This document shows positions 49,162 through 57,727 of a stretch of 64,000 nt of DNA, one piece after another. How positions within the stretch are numbered: position 1 is the first letter of the stretch; each line of letters starts with the position of its first letter. Under the pieces are notes generated by a model. The model was not told the origin of the DNA and ran no database searches. It saw nothing but the letters and a program-made list of their open reading frames with translations. The stretch comes from Actinoplanes siamensis. GTDB lineage: Bacteria > Actinomycetota > Actinomycetes > Mycobacteriales > Micromonosporaceae. The DNA lies in contig NZ_BOMW01000014.1 of assembly GCF_016862395.1 (NCBI RefSeq), positions 1-64,000 on the forward strand. The letters are read 5' to 3'. Both the position numbers and the translations under genes were made by a program.

Positions 49162-52100
49162 TCAGGCGCTCAGTGCGGCGGGTTCGGCCAGGCCGGCGGT
49201 CAGCGCCGGGATGTCGGCCGGCCACAGCGGCTTCGCGAAGTGGTATCCCTGGCCGTATCGGCAGCCCATGGTGTCCAGGGCGTGCCACTGCCCGGCCTCC
49301 TCGATGCCCTCGGCGACCACGGCGAGGTCCAGGTTCTCGGCCAGCGTGACGATCGCGTCGACGAGCGCGTGCTGCTGCCGGCTGGTCAGAATGTCGTCGA
49401 TGAACGACTTGTCCAGCTTCAGCACATCCACCGGCATCTGCCGCAAGTAGCTCAGCGAGCTGTACCCCGTACCGAAATCGTCGATCGCGACCCGGACCCC
49501 CATCGCGCGCAAGGCGCGCAGGTCCCGGATCACCTTCTCGGCGTCCTTGAGCACCAGGCTCTCGGTGATCTCCAGCAGCAGCCACTCGGGCCGCGCCCCG
49601 GCGTCCTCGAGCGCCTCGCGTACCTGCGCCACGAAGTCCGACGTCCGGAACTGCAGCGGCGACACGTTGACGCTGACGTACCGCAGCGTGGTGCCCGGGT
49701 CCCCGGCCTTCCACGCGGCGATCTGCCGCAGCGCCTCGCGCAGCACCCAGTTGCCGATGCCGACGATGGCCCCGTTCTCCTCGGCGGCCTCCACGAAGTG
49801 GAACGGGCTGAGCAGTCCCCGGGTCGGGTGCTGCCAGCGGACCAGCGCCTCGACGCCGGTGACCCGCTGGTCGGCGAGCTCGACGATGGGCTGGAACTGC
49901 AGGATGAACTGCTCGTCCTCGACCGCCTCGTACAGCTGGGTGCGCAGCTCCAGCCGCTGCACCATGGAGCTGGCCAGGTCGCTCTGGTAGCGCTGCCAGC
50001 CGCCCTTGCCCATGCCCTTGGCCAGGTAGAGCGCCAGGTCGGCGTGGCGCAGCAGCTCGGTGGCGTTCTCCGCGTCGCGGTTGAGCGCGACGCCGACGCT
50101 GACCTTGCCGCTGACCAGGTGCAGGCCGCCCTCGCCGTCGGGCACCTCCAGGGGCGCCGAGAGCTCCGCGACGATCCGGGCCGCCACGTCCTCGGTGGCG
50201 GCCGCGCTGTCGCTCTGCTCGACCAGGATGGCGAACTCGTCGCCGCCCATCCGGGCCGCGGTGCTGCCGGCCCCGATGATCGAGGAGATCCGCTGGGCCA
50301 CGGCGACCAGCAGCTGGTCCCCGACAGCGTGCCCGAGCGTGTCGTTGACCTCCTTGAAGTCGTCCAGGTCGACGAAGAGCACGCCGAGCGTCGCGCCGTC
50401 GCGCTCGGCGACCAGGTAAGCCTGCTCCAGCCGGTTACGGAACAGCACCCGGTTGGCCAGGCCGGTCAGCGAGTCGTGGAACGCCTGATGGGCCAGGTCG
50501 TCCTCGAGGCGGCGCTGCTCGGTGACGTCACGCATGGTGACGACCAGGCCGTCGACCGTCGGCTCGTGGCGCAGGTCGCGCAGATCGCACTCGACGATCA
50601 TGGTGCGGCGGCCGGTGCCCTTCGCGGTCAGCTCGATGCCGTCCAACTCGCCGTGCCCGCGCCGGATCCGGGCGAGCACGTCACGCAGCGCGTCCTGGCC
50701 CTCGTCGGCGATCAGCAGGGCGAGCGGTGTGCCGACCCCGATCGCGGCGCCGAACAGCTTGTCCGCGGACGGGCTGGCGTACCGGATGGTGTCGTCGTCG
50801 CTGACGATCATGATCACGTCGGCGGCGTTCTGGATCAGGGCGCGGAAGTACGCCTCGCTGTCCCGCTGGTTTATCTCCGCGGTCAGCGAGATCCGCTCCA
50901 GCACCACCGCGACCTGTGCGGCCAGCGTCTGCAGCGACGGCCGCACCGCGTGCAGCACGTCCTCGGCGGCGCCCAGGACCGTCTCGCCGTGCTGGTCGCT
51001 GTCCGGCAGCGGCTGGGTGACCAGCAGGGCCAGCGGGAACCCGCCGGCGCCCGCGGGCAGCTCGGCGGCGGCCCGCCACTCGACGGCCCTCTCTCCCGCG
51101 CCCGGCAGCGGGGGGCTCAGCTCCAGGTGGTAGGCCGCGCCGGCGGGCATCAGGTGGACGATGGCGTCGCGGACCGCCTCGCGCACCTCGGCCACGGTGT
51201 TCGCGGCGAACAGCAGGGTGCCGGCCTCGCGCAGCGCCCGCTCCCGGACACCGGCCTGTCGCTGGGCCAGCGCCAGGTCCGCGACCCGGGTCAGGACCAG
51301 CACGAACATCACCGCGGCGGCGGCCGCGATGACCGGCGCGTCGACGATCCCGCCGCGCGCGATCTCGGCCGGGCGGCCCTGCACGTACTCCAGGCAGAGC
51401 ACGGCGGGGGCGATCAGCGCGGCCGCGGCCAGCCAGAGCAGCCGGTGCCGGCCGATCCCCGGGCGGAACCGCTCGGCCGGCTCGGTGAGCTGGCCCATCG
51501 ACGGCCGCAGCGCGGTGTAGCCCATCGCGGTGTAGAAGACTATCCAGCCCAGGTCGACCGGGCCGCCCAGCTGCCACTCGCTGCGCAGCTGCGACTGGCC
51601 GTAGAAGATGTCCGAGACCAGCAGGCCGACCATGGCCAGACCGAGGCTGGAGAGCACCTGCGGGCGCCGGCCGGTGGCGGTCAGCATCCGCAGGATCATC
51701 GCCAGGACCAGCACGTCGCCGAGCGGGTAGCCGATCGAGACGATCTTCTCCAGCACCGAGAGGTCCTGCGCGCGGGTGAACGGCGCGATCCAGTAGACCC
51801 AGGCCAGCAGGCCCATCCCGACGGTCGGCACCAGCGCGTCGAGCAGCGCCGCCCGGTTGTCCCCGCGGCCCCACCGGGCCCGGATGAACAGCAGGAAGGC
51901 GGCCGTCAGCAGCGCGTAGACCGGCAGGTAGAACGCGTCGGTGAGGCCGGGGAAGCGGGGCTGGCGTCCGACCGCGAGAACCAGGTTGTACCAGCTGTCC
52001 CCGGTGGTGAAGAAGGCCAGCGCGGCGCTGGTCAGGTACCAGGGCAGGGGCTGGGAGGGCCGGTAGAGACGCACCCCGGCCAGGACCGCGACGGCGCTGG

Positions 52101-52212
52101 AGTAGCCCAGCAGCGCCCAGGTGTAGAGCTGCGCGTCCGGGATGGCGTAGTACGCGACGACCAGTACCAGCCACCAGGCGCTGAAGCACAGGCGAGCGGC
52201 CCGCGTCGTCAT
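49162..52212 (-). CDS. Membrane GGDEF-EAL protein with PAS domain
   Basis: The protein (1016 aa) has an N-terminal block of about nine membrane helices (1-320). A GAF-like region (about 340-475: RALREAGTLLFAANTVAEVRE) and a PAS domain (about 485-600: YFRALIQNAADVIMIVSDDDT) follow. GGDEF (about 610-770) has MGGDEFAIL without an upstream RxxD. EAL (about 785-1010) has VEALVRWQHPTRG, EITESLV, DDFGTGYSSLSYL, KLDKSFI and AEGIEE. Both catalytic halves look intact. The ATG at 52212 follows GGAGC; an ATG 96 bases upstream lacks a site. It is the largest signalling protein in the window and borders the decayed-gene patch. Confidence 0.95.
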   Translation of the reverse strand: MTTRAARLCFSAWWLVLVVAYYAIPDAQLYTWALLGYSSAVAVLAGVRLYRPSQPLPWYLTSAALAFFTTGDSWYNLVLAVGRQPRFPGLTDAFYLPVYALLTAAFLLFIRARWGRGDNRAALLDALVPTVGMGLLAWVYWIAPFTRAQDLSVLEKIVSIGYPLGDVLVLAMILRMLTATGRRPQVLSSLGLAMVGLLVSDIFYGQSQLRSEWQLGGPVDLGWIVFYTAMGYTALRPSMGQLTEPAERFRPGIGRHRLLWLAAAALIAPAVLCLEYVQGRPAEIARGGIVDAPVIAAAAAVMFVLVLTRVADLALAQRQAGVRERALREAGTLLFAANTVAEVREAVRDAIVHLMPAGAAYHLELSPPLPGAGERAVEWRAAAELPAGAGGFPLALLVTQPLPDSDQHGETVLGAAEDVLHAVRPSLQTLAAQVAVVLERISLTAEINQRDSEAYFRALIQNAADVIMIVSDDDTIRYASPSADKLFGAAIGVGTPLALLIADEGQDALRDVLARIRRGHGELDGIELTAKGTGRRTMIVECDLRDLRHEPTVDGLVVTMRDVTEQRRLEDDLAHQAFHDSLTGLANRVLFRNRLEQAYLVAERDGATLGVLFVDLDDFKEVNDTLGHAVGDQLLVAVAQRISSIIGAGSTAARMGGDEFAILVEQSDSAAATEDVAARIVAELSAPLEVPDGEGGLHLVSGKVSVGVALNRDAENATELLRHADLALYLAKGMGKGGWQRYQSDLASSMVQRLELRTQLYEAVEDEQFILQFQPIVELADQRVTGVEALVRWQHPTRGLLSPFHFVEAAEENGAIVGIGNWVLREALRQIAAWKAGDPGTTLRYVSVNVSPLQFRTSDFVAQVREALEDAGARPEWLLLEITESLVLKDAEKVIRDLRALRAMGVRVAIDDFGTGYSSLSYLRQMPVDVLKLDKSFIDDILTSRQQHALVDAIVTLAENLDLAVVAEGIEEAGQWHALDTMGCRYGQGYHFAKPLWPADIPALTAGLAEPAALSA

Positions 52213-52370
52213 ATCTGCTCCGTTCGTGATGATGGTTCCGACGTCCGCGTTATCGGGGGGCCGGGAACGGACCTTAGGGGCGCCGGCCGGGTCGCACCCG
52301 GTTGGCAATCAATAGACATATGTCATTGGTTAACCTTTCGGCCACGTACCGTGTCGAAAACCGTCGATGA

Positions 52371-52993
52371 TCCGCGATAACCCACCCCAGCCAGCCCAAC
52401 TACATCGCCCTGTTCTCCGGCTCCACCCAGGGCGTCACCAACGACGACTGCCCGAAGACGTTCTCCGCCGGCAACCTCGGCGCCCAGCTGATCTCCGCGG
52501 GCCGGACGTTCAAGGGCTACTCCGAGGCCATGCCGTCGGACGGCTACACCGGCTGCTCCAGCGGCACCTACCGGCGCAAGCACAACAGCTGGGTCGACTT
52601 CGGCACCGTCCCGGCCGCCAGCAAGGTCCGGTTCAGCGGTTTTCCCACCGACTACACCAAGCTTCCGACTGTCGCGTTCGTGACCCCGGACATGTGCAAC
52701 GACATGCACGACTGCTCGATCGCCACCGGCGACACCTGCCTCAGGAGCGGCTCGACGGCTACGCCCAGTGGGCCAAGACCCACAACAGCCTGCTGATCGT
52801 GACGTTCGACGAGGACAACTCGCTCTCGCTGAACCACATCTGGACCGCCTTCGTCGGCGAGCACGTCACGATCGGCTCGTACTCCGAGAAGATCACCCAC
52901 TACACCGTGCTGCGCACCATCGAGGCCGCGTACGGCCTGCCCGCGCTGGGCGGCGCCGCGAGCGTCGCGCCGATCACCGACGTCTGGCGGTAA
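52371..52993 (+). pseudogene. Truncated, frameshifted acid phosphatase-like phosphoesterase
   Basis: From about 52380 the +3 frame reads THPSQPNYIALFSGSTQG, then AGNLGAQLISAGRTFKGYSE, matching the middle of PF04185-type acid phosphatases and phosphoesterases. At about 52743 a base is missing (expected TGG-CTC-AAG-GAG), and the match resumes in the +1 frame as ERLDGYAQWAKTHNSLLIVT and FDEDN, to a stop at 52993. The N-terminal third, including the signal peptide, is gone. It is not functional as read. Confidence 0.75.
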
Positions 52994-52996
52994 CAG

Positions 52997-53220
52997 ATGT
53001 ACCTGGCCTCGGTGGAACGGCCGGCCGTGAGCCGCGCCGGCCGCACCGGACACCTCGCCGGCACGGTCCTCGCCCTCGGCACGGTCAGCCTGATCACCGA
53101 CGTGTCCAGCGAGATGGTTTCGGCGATCCTGCCGCTGTACCTGGTCGCCGGGCTGGGGCTCAGCCCCGCCGTCTACGGGCTGATCGACGGCCTCTACACC
53201 GGGGCCACCGCCGCGGCCGG
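52997..53220 (+). pseudogene. 5' fragment of an MFS transporter gene
   Basis: MYLASVERPAVSR leads into VSLITDVSSEMVSAILPLYL and GLSPAVYGLIDGLYTGATA, the start and first two helices of an MFS exporter. The match stops at about 53220; the following residues (AAGASPRCRRW) are unrelated. The remaining about 350 codons are missing, removed by a deletion that joined it to the next fragment. It begins 4 bases after the phosphatase remnant. Confidence 0.7.
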
Positions 53221-53232
53221 CGCGTCCCCGCG

Positions 53233-54105
53233 GTGTCGGCGGTGGACGCCTCGCCGGGCGACCGGATCCTGTTCCGCAGCACGGCCGCCACGGGGTACGG
53301 GCGGGTCGGCACCGTGACCCGTGGCGCCGAGTCGGGCCCGCGGCAGCTGTCCCCTCTTGACCGCGTGTGGGTGTACGCGGCCGCGGGGCGCGGGATCTGC
53401 CTGCGGCCGGACGGGCCGCTGGCCACCTACCAGCTGGCGGTGCTCGACCCGGCGCTCCGGGTCCGGGACACCTATCCGCTGGCCGGGGTGCCGAACCGGG
53501 CCCGGGTGTCGCCGAGTGGGAACGTGCTGGCGTGGACCGTGTTCGTGACCGGCGACTCGTACACCGGCGGCCGGTTCTCCACCCGTGCCGGCATGCTCGA
53601 CCTCGCCACCGGGGAGACTGTCGACTCGCTCGAGCTGTTCCCGGTCGTCCGGGGCGCCGCGCCGCCGCACGCCGTGGACGTCAACCTCTGGGGCGTCACG
53701 TTCGCCGACGACCAGCGGTTCTACGCGACCCTGTCGACCGGTGGGAAGCGGTACCTGATCGCCGGGGAGATCGGCGCGCGGTCGGCGCGGACGCTCGCGG
53801 AGAACGTGGAGTGCCCGTCGCCTTCGCCGGACGGCACCCGGATCGCGTTCAAGGAGGCGATCGGGGGAGACCCGGCGCGCGGATGGCGGCTGTCCGTTCT
53901 TGATCTGTCGACGCTGCGGCGCCGGCCGCTGGCCGAGACGCGGAGCGTCGACGACCAGGCCGCGTGGTACGGCAACGACACGATCATGTACGGGGTGCGG
54001 CGCGGCGTCCGGGACTCCGACGTGTGGGCCGTTCCCGCGGACGGGTCGGGCACGCCGCGTCTGCTCGTCCCGGACGCGGAGTCTCCCGCGGCGCTGTGGA
54101 ACTAG
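53233..54105 (+). pseudogene. C-terminal part of a TolB/WD40-like beta-propeller protein
   Basis: From about 53230 a different frame reads AVSAVDASPGDRILFR and continues for about 290 residues of repeating beta-propeller blades, for example RVWVYAAAGRGICLR, PSPDGTRIAFKEA and YGVRRGVRDSDVWAVPADGSG. The N-terminal signal peptide and first blades of an exported TolB-like protein are absent. GTG codons at 53233 or 53242 could still start translation, but with no signal peptide the product would be misplaced. It is fused at DNA level to the MFS fragment. Confidence 0.65.
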
Positions 54106-54195
54106 CGCGACCACCTCAACCTCGCCTCGCACTCGCGTGATCCGCTGAGACAGGCGCCGGCGTTTGGCGCGTTCTCCGCCGGGAACAGCAGCCAC

Positions 54196-54552
54196 ATGTT
54201 CCCCGCGGAGAATTTGCGTGACTGGCGTGGCCAGAAGGTGATCGACCCGGACGGCGACAAGATCGGCGACCTCGAGGCGGTGTACGTCGACACGGCCACC
54301 GACGAGCCGTCGTTCGTCACCGTGCGGGTCGGCTTCATCGGCCGGCACCGGCTGATCTTCGTCCCGCTCGCCGGAGCGACGGTCAAACCGGACGCCGTGC
54401 GGGTGCGTTACGACAAGAAACTGGCAGGCGAGGCCCCCGCCATCGACCTCGACGGCGAGCTGGTGGCCGTCGACGAGCCCCGGGTCTTCGCGCACTACGG
54501 CCTCCCGTACACACCCGGCGCCGGCGGGGAGCGGCGGCTCGCCCGCCGCTGA
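54196..54552 (+). CDS. PRC-barrel domain protein
   Basis: The protein (118 aa) has the PRC-barrel pattern NLRDWRGQKVIDPDGDKIGDLEAVYVDT (residues 6-33) and RHRLIFVPLAGATVKPDAVRV. It ends with an Ala/Arg-rich tail (about 100-118). The same module is fused to YsnF in the gene at 55.1-56.0 kb, so the two may serve related stress or RNA-binding roles. Function is not established for the family. Confidence 0.85.
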   Translation: MFPAENLRDWRGQKVIDPDGDKIGDLEAVYVDTATDEPSFVTVRVGFIGRHRLIFVPLAGATVKPDAVRVRYDKKLAGEAPAIDLDGELVAVDEPRVFAHYGLPYTPGAGGERRLARR

Positions 54553-54650
54553 ACCGGGGTCGTCCGTACGATCCGTGCCCCCTGGACGAACGGCCCGAGC
54601 CGGTTCGTCATCGTTGTCGCCCCTTCCGGCGCTTTGTACGGTAGAGCGCC

Positions 54651-54968
54651 ATGGAGTTGGATCAACTCGAGCACGAGGCCGTCACCGCCGGCGCCTGCCT
54701 CGCCCTCGACCAGTGGGAGCGCCGGCTCGGCATGCCGGCCGAGCCGGAGCCCGGCCTGGTCGCCCTGCTGGATCGGCACACTGCCCGGATCAGGGCGGCG
54801 GTCGGGTCGGTGACGCCGGTGAACCTGGCGGCGTATGCGGACGGATTCGCCGACGCCGTGTCCGCCAAGGGGTGGTCGCCGTCCGCGGTGCCGGACTGGC
54901 GGCAGGCGTCGTGGCCGGCGGTGCATCTGCTGGCGGTGTGCCTCATCGCGCGTTCGCTGTTCAGCTGA
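54651..54968 (+). CDS. Conserved-looking small protein, function unknown
   Basis: The protein (105 aa) is mostly helical, with an acidic N-terminal part (ELDQLEHEAVTAGACLALDQWERRLGM, residues 2-28) and a C-terminal YADGFADAVSAKGWSPSAVPDW. Codon use is normal for the region. I recognise no family. A strong terminator follows after two bases. Confidence 0.65.
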   Translation: MELDQLEHEAVTAGACLALDQWERRLGMPAEPEPGLVALLDRHTARIRAAVGSVTPVNLAAYADGFADAVSAKGWSPSAVPDWRQASWPAVHLLAVCLIARSLFS

Positions 54969-54970
54969 AG

Positions 54971-55000
54971 GCCCTGGTCGCGTTCCCGCGACCAGGGCCT
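54971..55000 (+). terminator. Strong stem-loop terminator after the small gene
   Basis: A perfect 13-bp stem (GGCCCTGGTCGCG with CGCGACCAGGGCC) closes on a TTCC loop, two bases after the stop of the small protein gene. It lies between that gene and the convergent PRC/YsnF gene. Confidence 0.8.
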
Positions 55001-55083
55001 CTCCGCTGTCTTCCAGCTTCGTTCCGGCCGGCGTTCCCTGTCGCCTCTCCGCCGGCTCGTGGCGCTTGTGCCGGCCGCCCGGG

Positions 55084-56022
55084 TCAGCCGAGCCGGCGCC
55101 GGCCCTCTTCGCCGGGCAGGTCGGCCTCGATCCGCTCCTTGCGGACGTCGCCGCTCACGGTCTGCTCCTCGGTGACGGTCTCCTTGCCCAGGCGCACCCG
55201 TTCGACCGGTACGGTCTCGGTCTGCACCACCGGGCGCTCCTCGTGCAGGGTCACCTCGTGCTCGGACTCGGTCAGGTCCGGCCCGGCGAAGGCCCGGTCC
55301 CGGTTCGCGTCGGTGACCGGCTCACGCTCCAGGCGCACCTCCTCGCGGGTGACCGGGACGCTGACCTGCTGCGGCTCGGTGGTGACATACTTGCGCAGCC
55401 GCGCCCGGCCGGTCCGCTCCCGCTCGGTGCCGACGTTCAGCCGCTCCTCGGAACGGGTCATCGCGTCGTCGCCGCGGCCGTAACCGGAGTCGCCGGCCCG
55501 GTAGTCGGCCTCGTTGGTCTCGAAGCCGGCGCTGCGGTCGAAGTCGGCGTCGCGGGTGGTGTCGAGGTTGCGGCCGTAGCCGGAGTCGCCGGCCCGATAC
55601 TCGCCGCCGGTCTCCGTGCCGGTCCGGTAGTCGCCGCCCGTCTCGGCGCCGGTCCGGTACTCGCCGCCGGCCTCCGCGCCGGCCTGGTACGACCGGTAGC
55701 TGTCGTGCTGGCTCAGACCGTAGTAGGAGTAGAGCTGGTCCACCTCGGCCTGCGACAGCGGCTCGTCGTGCTCGGCGTCCACATTCGGCGCGTCCTTGAC
55801 GGTCGCCTTGTCGAACGGCACGATCAGGCGGTCGTCCTGCAGGTCGGCGTTCTGCAGCGGGACCAGCGACTCGTTCAGTCCGAAGAGGCCGGTGCGCACG
55901 CTCACCCAGGTGGGCAGCCCGGCGGCGTCGGTCCACACCTGACCGGCCGAGCCGATCTTGTGCCCGTCCCGGTCGTGGACATCGCGGCCGTGCAGCGTGT
56001 GAATGTGCTCCTGCGTGATCAT
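55084..56022 (-). CDS. PRC-barrel and YsnF/DUF2382 stress protein
   Basis: The protein (312 aa) has an N-terminal PRC-barrel (about 1-85: HTLHGRDVHDRDGHKIGS, SLVPLQNADLQDDRLIVPF). The middle (about 108-180) is low complexity with ten-residue units of the form TGAETGGDYR repeated three times and YRAGDSGYGR twice. The C-terminal YsnF/DUF2382 domain (about 185-300) has LRKYVTTEPQQVSVPVTREE and EEQTVSGDVRKERIEADL. The domain pair is common in actinobacteria and tied to general stress proteins in Bacillus. The gene stands alone and is preceded by an AT-richer leader (56040-56110). Confidence 0.9.
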   Translation of the reverse strand: MITQEHIHTLHGRDVHDRDGHKIGSAGQVWTDAAGLPTWVSVRTGLFGLNESLVPLQNADLQDDRLIVPFDKATVKDAPNVDAEHDEPLSQAEVDQLYSYYGLSQHDSYRSYQAGAEAGGEYRTGAETGGDYRTGTETGGEYRAGDSGYGRNLDTTRDADFDRSAGFETNEADYRAGDSGYGRGDDAMTRSEERLNVGTERERTGRARLRKYVTTEPQQVSVPVTREEVRLEREPVTDANRDRAFAGPDLTESEHEVTLHEERPVVQTETVPVERVRLGKETVTEEQTVSGDVRKERIEADLPGEEGRRRLG

Positions 56023-56422
56023 GGGGGGTCTCCCATCACTTGATTGTTCTGCTAGCTCTTCACACCTTTTGCTCCGATGTGTAGGGTTTTGGTCACCCGA
56101 CCATTGAGATGCCCAGCGTCGCGGCCTTCTAACAAATCAAGGCGACTCATTCACTCCTCGACCACGTCAGTGGCATGATCCGCGGTCGCGGCAGCGCTCA
56201 GCGCCCGGCTTCTCACCCACCAAACGTGGCGCTCACCTCAACGCCAGCCCGCGCCCTTCGCCCGGCCCCGCGCGCCTTACCGCGCCGCCCGAACCTCGGG
56301 CACCGCCCCTCGCACAAGTTCCACCGGACCTCGCCGCGTGCTGCGTGTGGCGCCGGATGGTGCGTGTCGCGTGCCGGGTGTCGTGCCGCGTGGTGGGTGT
56401 TGCGTCGTTGCCGCGTGCTGGG

Positions 56423-56517
56423 TGTCGCGCTGCGTGCTGTGTGTCGCGCTGCGTGCTGTGTGTCGCGTCGCGTGCCGCATGTCGCGCTGCGTGCTGTGTG
56501 TCGCGCCGCACGCTGCG
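56423..56517. repeat. Five tandem 19-bp repeats in a gene-free region
   Basis: Five contiguous 19-base units start at 56423, 56442, 56461, 56480 and 56499. The consensus is TGTCGCGCTGCGTGCTGTG; units 1, 2 and 4 are identical, 3 and 5 diverge. Degenerate copies extend back to about 56340. The 504-base stretch 56023-56525 holds no convincing gene; the rest is GC-rich filler and the PRC/YsnF upstream region. There are no spacers, so it is not a CRISPR array. Confidence 0.8.
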
Positions 56518-56525
56518 CGCCCGTG

Positions 56526-57434
56526 TCAGCCGGCCAGGGCGTCGACCAGGCGCCGGGCCGAGCCGGCCAGATTCCAGCGCTCGGCGAGAGCCAGCAACGT
56601 CTCCGGATCGCGCGGCTCCCTCGGCAGCGCCGGGTCGAAGTCGGGCAGCTTCACGTCGAGCGCGACCCGGCACACCGGCAGGGCCTTTGCCAGGTACTCC
56701 CGGCTCGCGTCGAGTTTCGTCCGCACACCCGGCGCGAACCCCGACCCCGGTTCGTCCAGGGCGGCCAGGATCTCGGCGATTCCCCCATACCTCTCGATCA
56801 GTCGCGCAGCGGTCTTCTCGCCGACCCCGGCGACGCCGGGCAGGCCGTCACTGGGATCGCCGCGCATCGCCGCGAAGTCCGCGTACCACCGGGCCGGCAC
56901 CCCGTATTTCGCCTGGACCAGAGCCTCATCGGCGTCCTCCAGTTTGGCCACGCCCCGCCCGCAGTAGAGCAGCCGGGTCCCGCGCGAGTCGTCGACCAGC
57001 TGGAAGAGGTCGCGGTCCCCGGAGACCACCTCGACCGGCGCGGCCTGCGTCGCGGCGAGCGTCCCGAGCACGTCGTCCGCCTCGTAACCCGGCACGCCGA
57101 ACGCCGGGATACCCACTGCCGCGAGCACCTCGAGCAGGATCGGCACCTGCCGCTCCAGCGACGCCGGCACCTCCTCGACGTCACCGTGCGCCACGCGGTG
57201 CGCCTTGTACGACGGGACGAGCTCCACCCGCCAGGCCGGCCGCCAGTCCGCGTCCAGCGCACAGACCAGCCGGTCGGGCCGCCGGGTCCGCACCAGCTGA
57301 GCGATCATGTCGAGGAACCCGCGGATCGCGTTGACCGGCTCCCCGGCCCCGGTCTGCGCCGCCTTCTCCGGAATGCCGTGGAACGCCCGGAAGTACAGGC
57401 TGGGAGCGTCGACGGCCAGCAGTGGTCGAGTCAC
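56526..57434 (-). CDS. 5'-3' exonuclease (FEN/Pol I N-terminal-like)
   Basis: The protein (302 aa) starts at a GTG giving VTRPLLAVDAPSLYFRAFHG; an ATG 18 bases upstream is an alternative. The metal-binding acidic residues lie in RLVCALDADWRP, PGYEADDVLGTLA, VEVVSGDRDLFQLV and YADFAAMRGDPSDGLPGVAG. The H3TH motif follows in GVGEKTAARLIERYGG. It is a stand-alone flap endonuclease-type 5' nuclease for replication and repair, separate from DNA polymerase I. Confidence 0.93.
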   Translation of the reverse strand: MTRPLLAVDAPSLYFRAFHGIPEKAAQTGAGEPVNAIRGFLDMIAQLVRTRRPDRLVCALDADWRPAWRVELVPSYKAHRVAHGDVEEVPASLERQVPILLEVLAAVGIPAFGVPGYEADDVLGTLAATQAAPVEVVSGDRDLFQLVDDSRGTRLLYCGRGVAKLEDADEALVQAKYGVPARWYADFAAMRGDPSDGLPGVAGVGEKTAARLIERYGGIAEILAALDEPGSGFAPGVRTKLDASREYLAKALPVCRVALDVKLPDFDPALPREPRDPETLLALAERWNLAGSARRLVDALAG

Positions 57435-57639
57435 GCGCCTACCCTGCCACACGGGTACGACAACTCCGGCACGTGATCACGGCCTGTCGCTCCGCGCACC
57501 CTTCATCCCTCTCGTCCCCTGAGTGGACCCACCGGCGGGACCGGTCCCCGCCCGTCCCCGACCAGACTGCCGACCCCAGCGTCCAGCGACCCGGCCGCGC
57601 GCCAGCCGGCCGGGCCCCGCACCGACTGCAGCAGCGCCG

Positions 57640-57689
57640 GAACTGGCGGCTCTTCGCCAGTTCGGGCGCACGCGGCCCCCGAACTGGCG
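57640..57689. promoter_or_regulatory. Two mutually exclusive hairpins sharing one arm
   Basis: GAACTGGCG (57640-57648) pairs with CGCCAGTTC (57655-57663) around a 6-base loop. The same middle arm, extended to CGCCAGTTCGGG (57655-57666), pairs with CCCGAACTGGCG (57678-57689) over an 11-base loop. Only one can form at a time. The element lies between the permease stop and the exonuclease start, both on the minus strand. Confidence 0.55.
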
Positions 57690-57727
57690 CCGACCCGGTT
57701 CCCGGCATTCCCGAGCAGCTCCGGCGC

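Noticed and set aside
48733..52380. Very long plus-strand open frame (about 1215 codons)
   Set aside because: It lies antisense to the large GGDEF-EAL gene, whose protein has complete catalytic motifs. The plus-strand translation is low-complexity and has no recognisable domain; high GC content makes long antisense frames common.
52768..54105. Single long frame that could be read as one fused protein
   Set aside because: Its first part is the end of the phosphatase remnant, its middle is out-of-frame MFS sequence, and only from about 53230 is there propeller-like protein. It is treated as separate decayed pieces.
56423..56517. Possible CRISPR-like array
   Set aside because: The units are directly adjacent with no spacers, and no cas genes are present.
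56338..56967. Cys/Arg-rich frames across the 19-bp repeat
   Set aside because: Translations are artefacts of the repeat, change composition at its edges and run antisense into the exonuclease gene.
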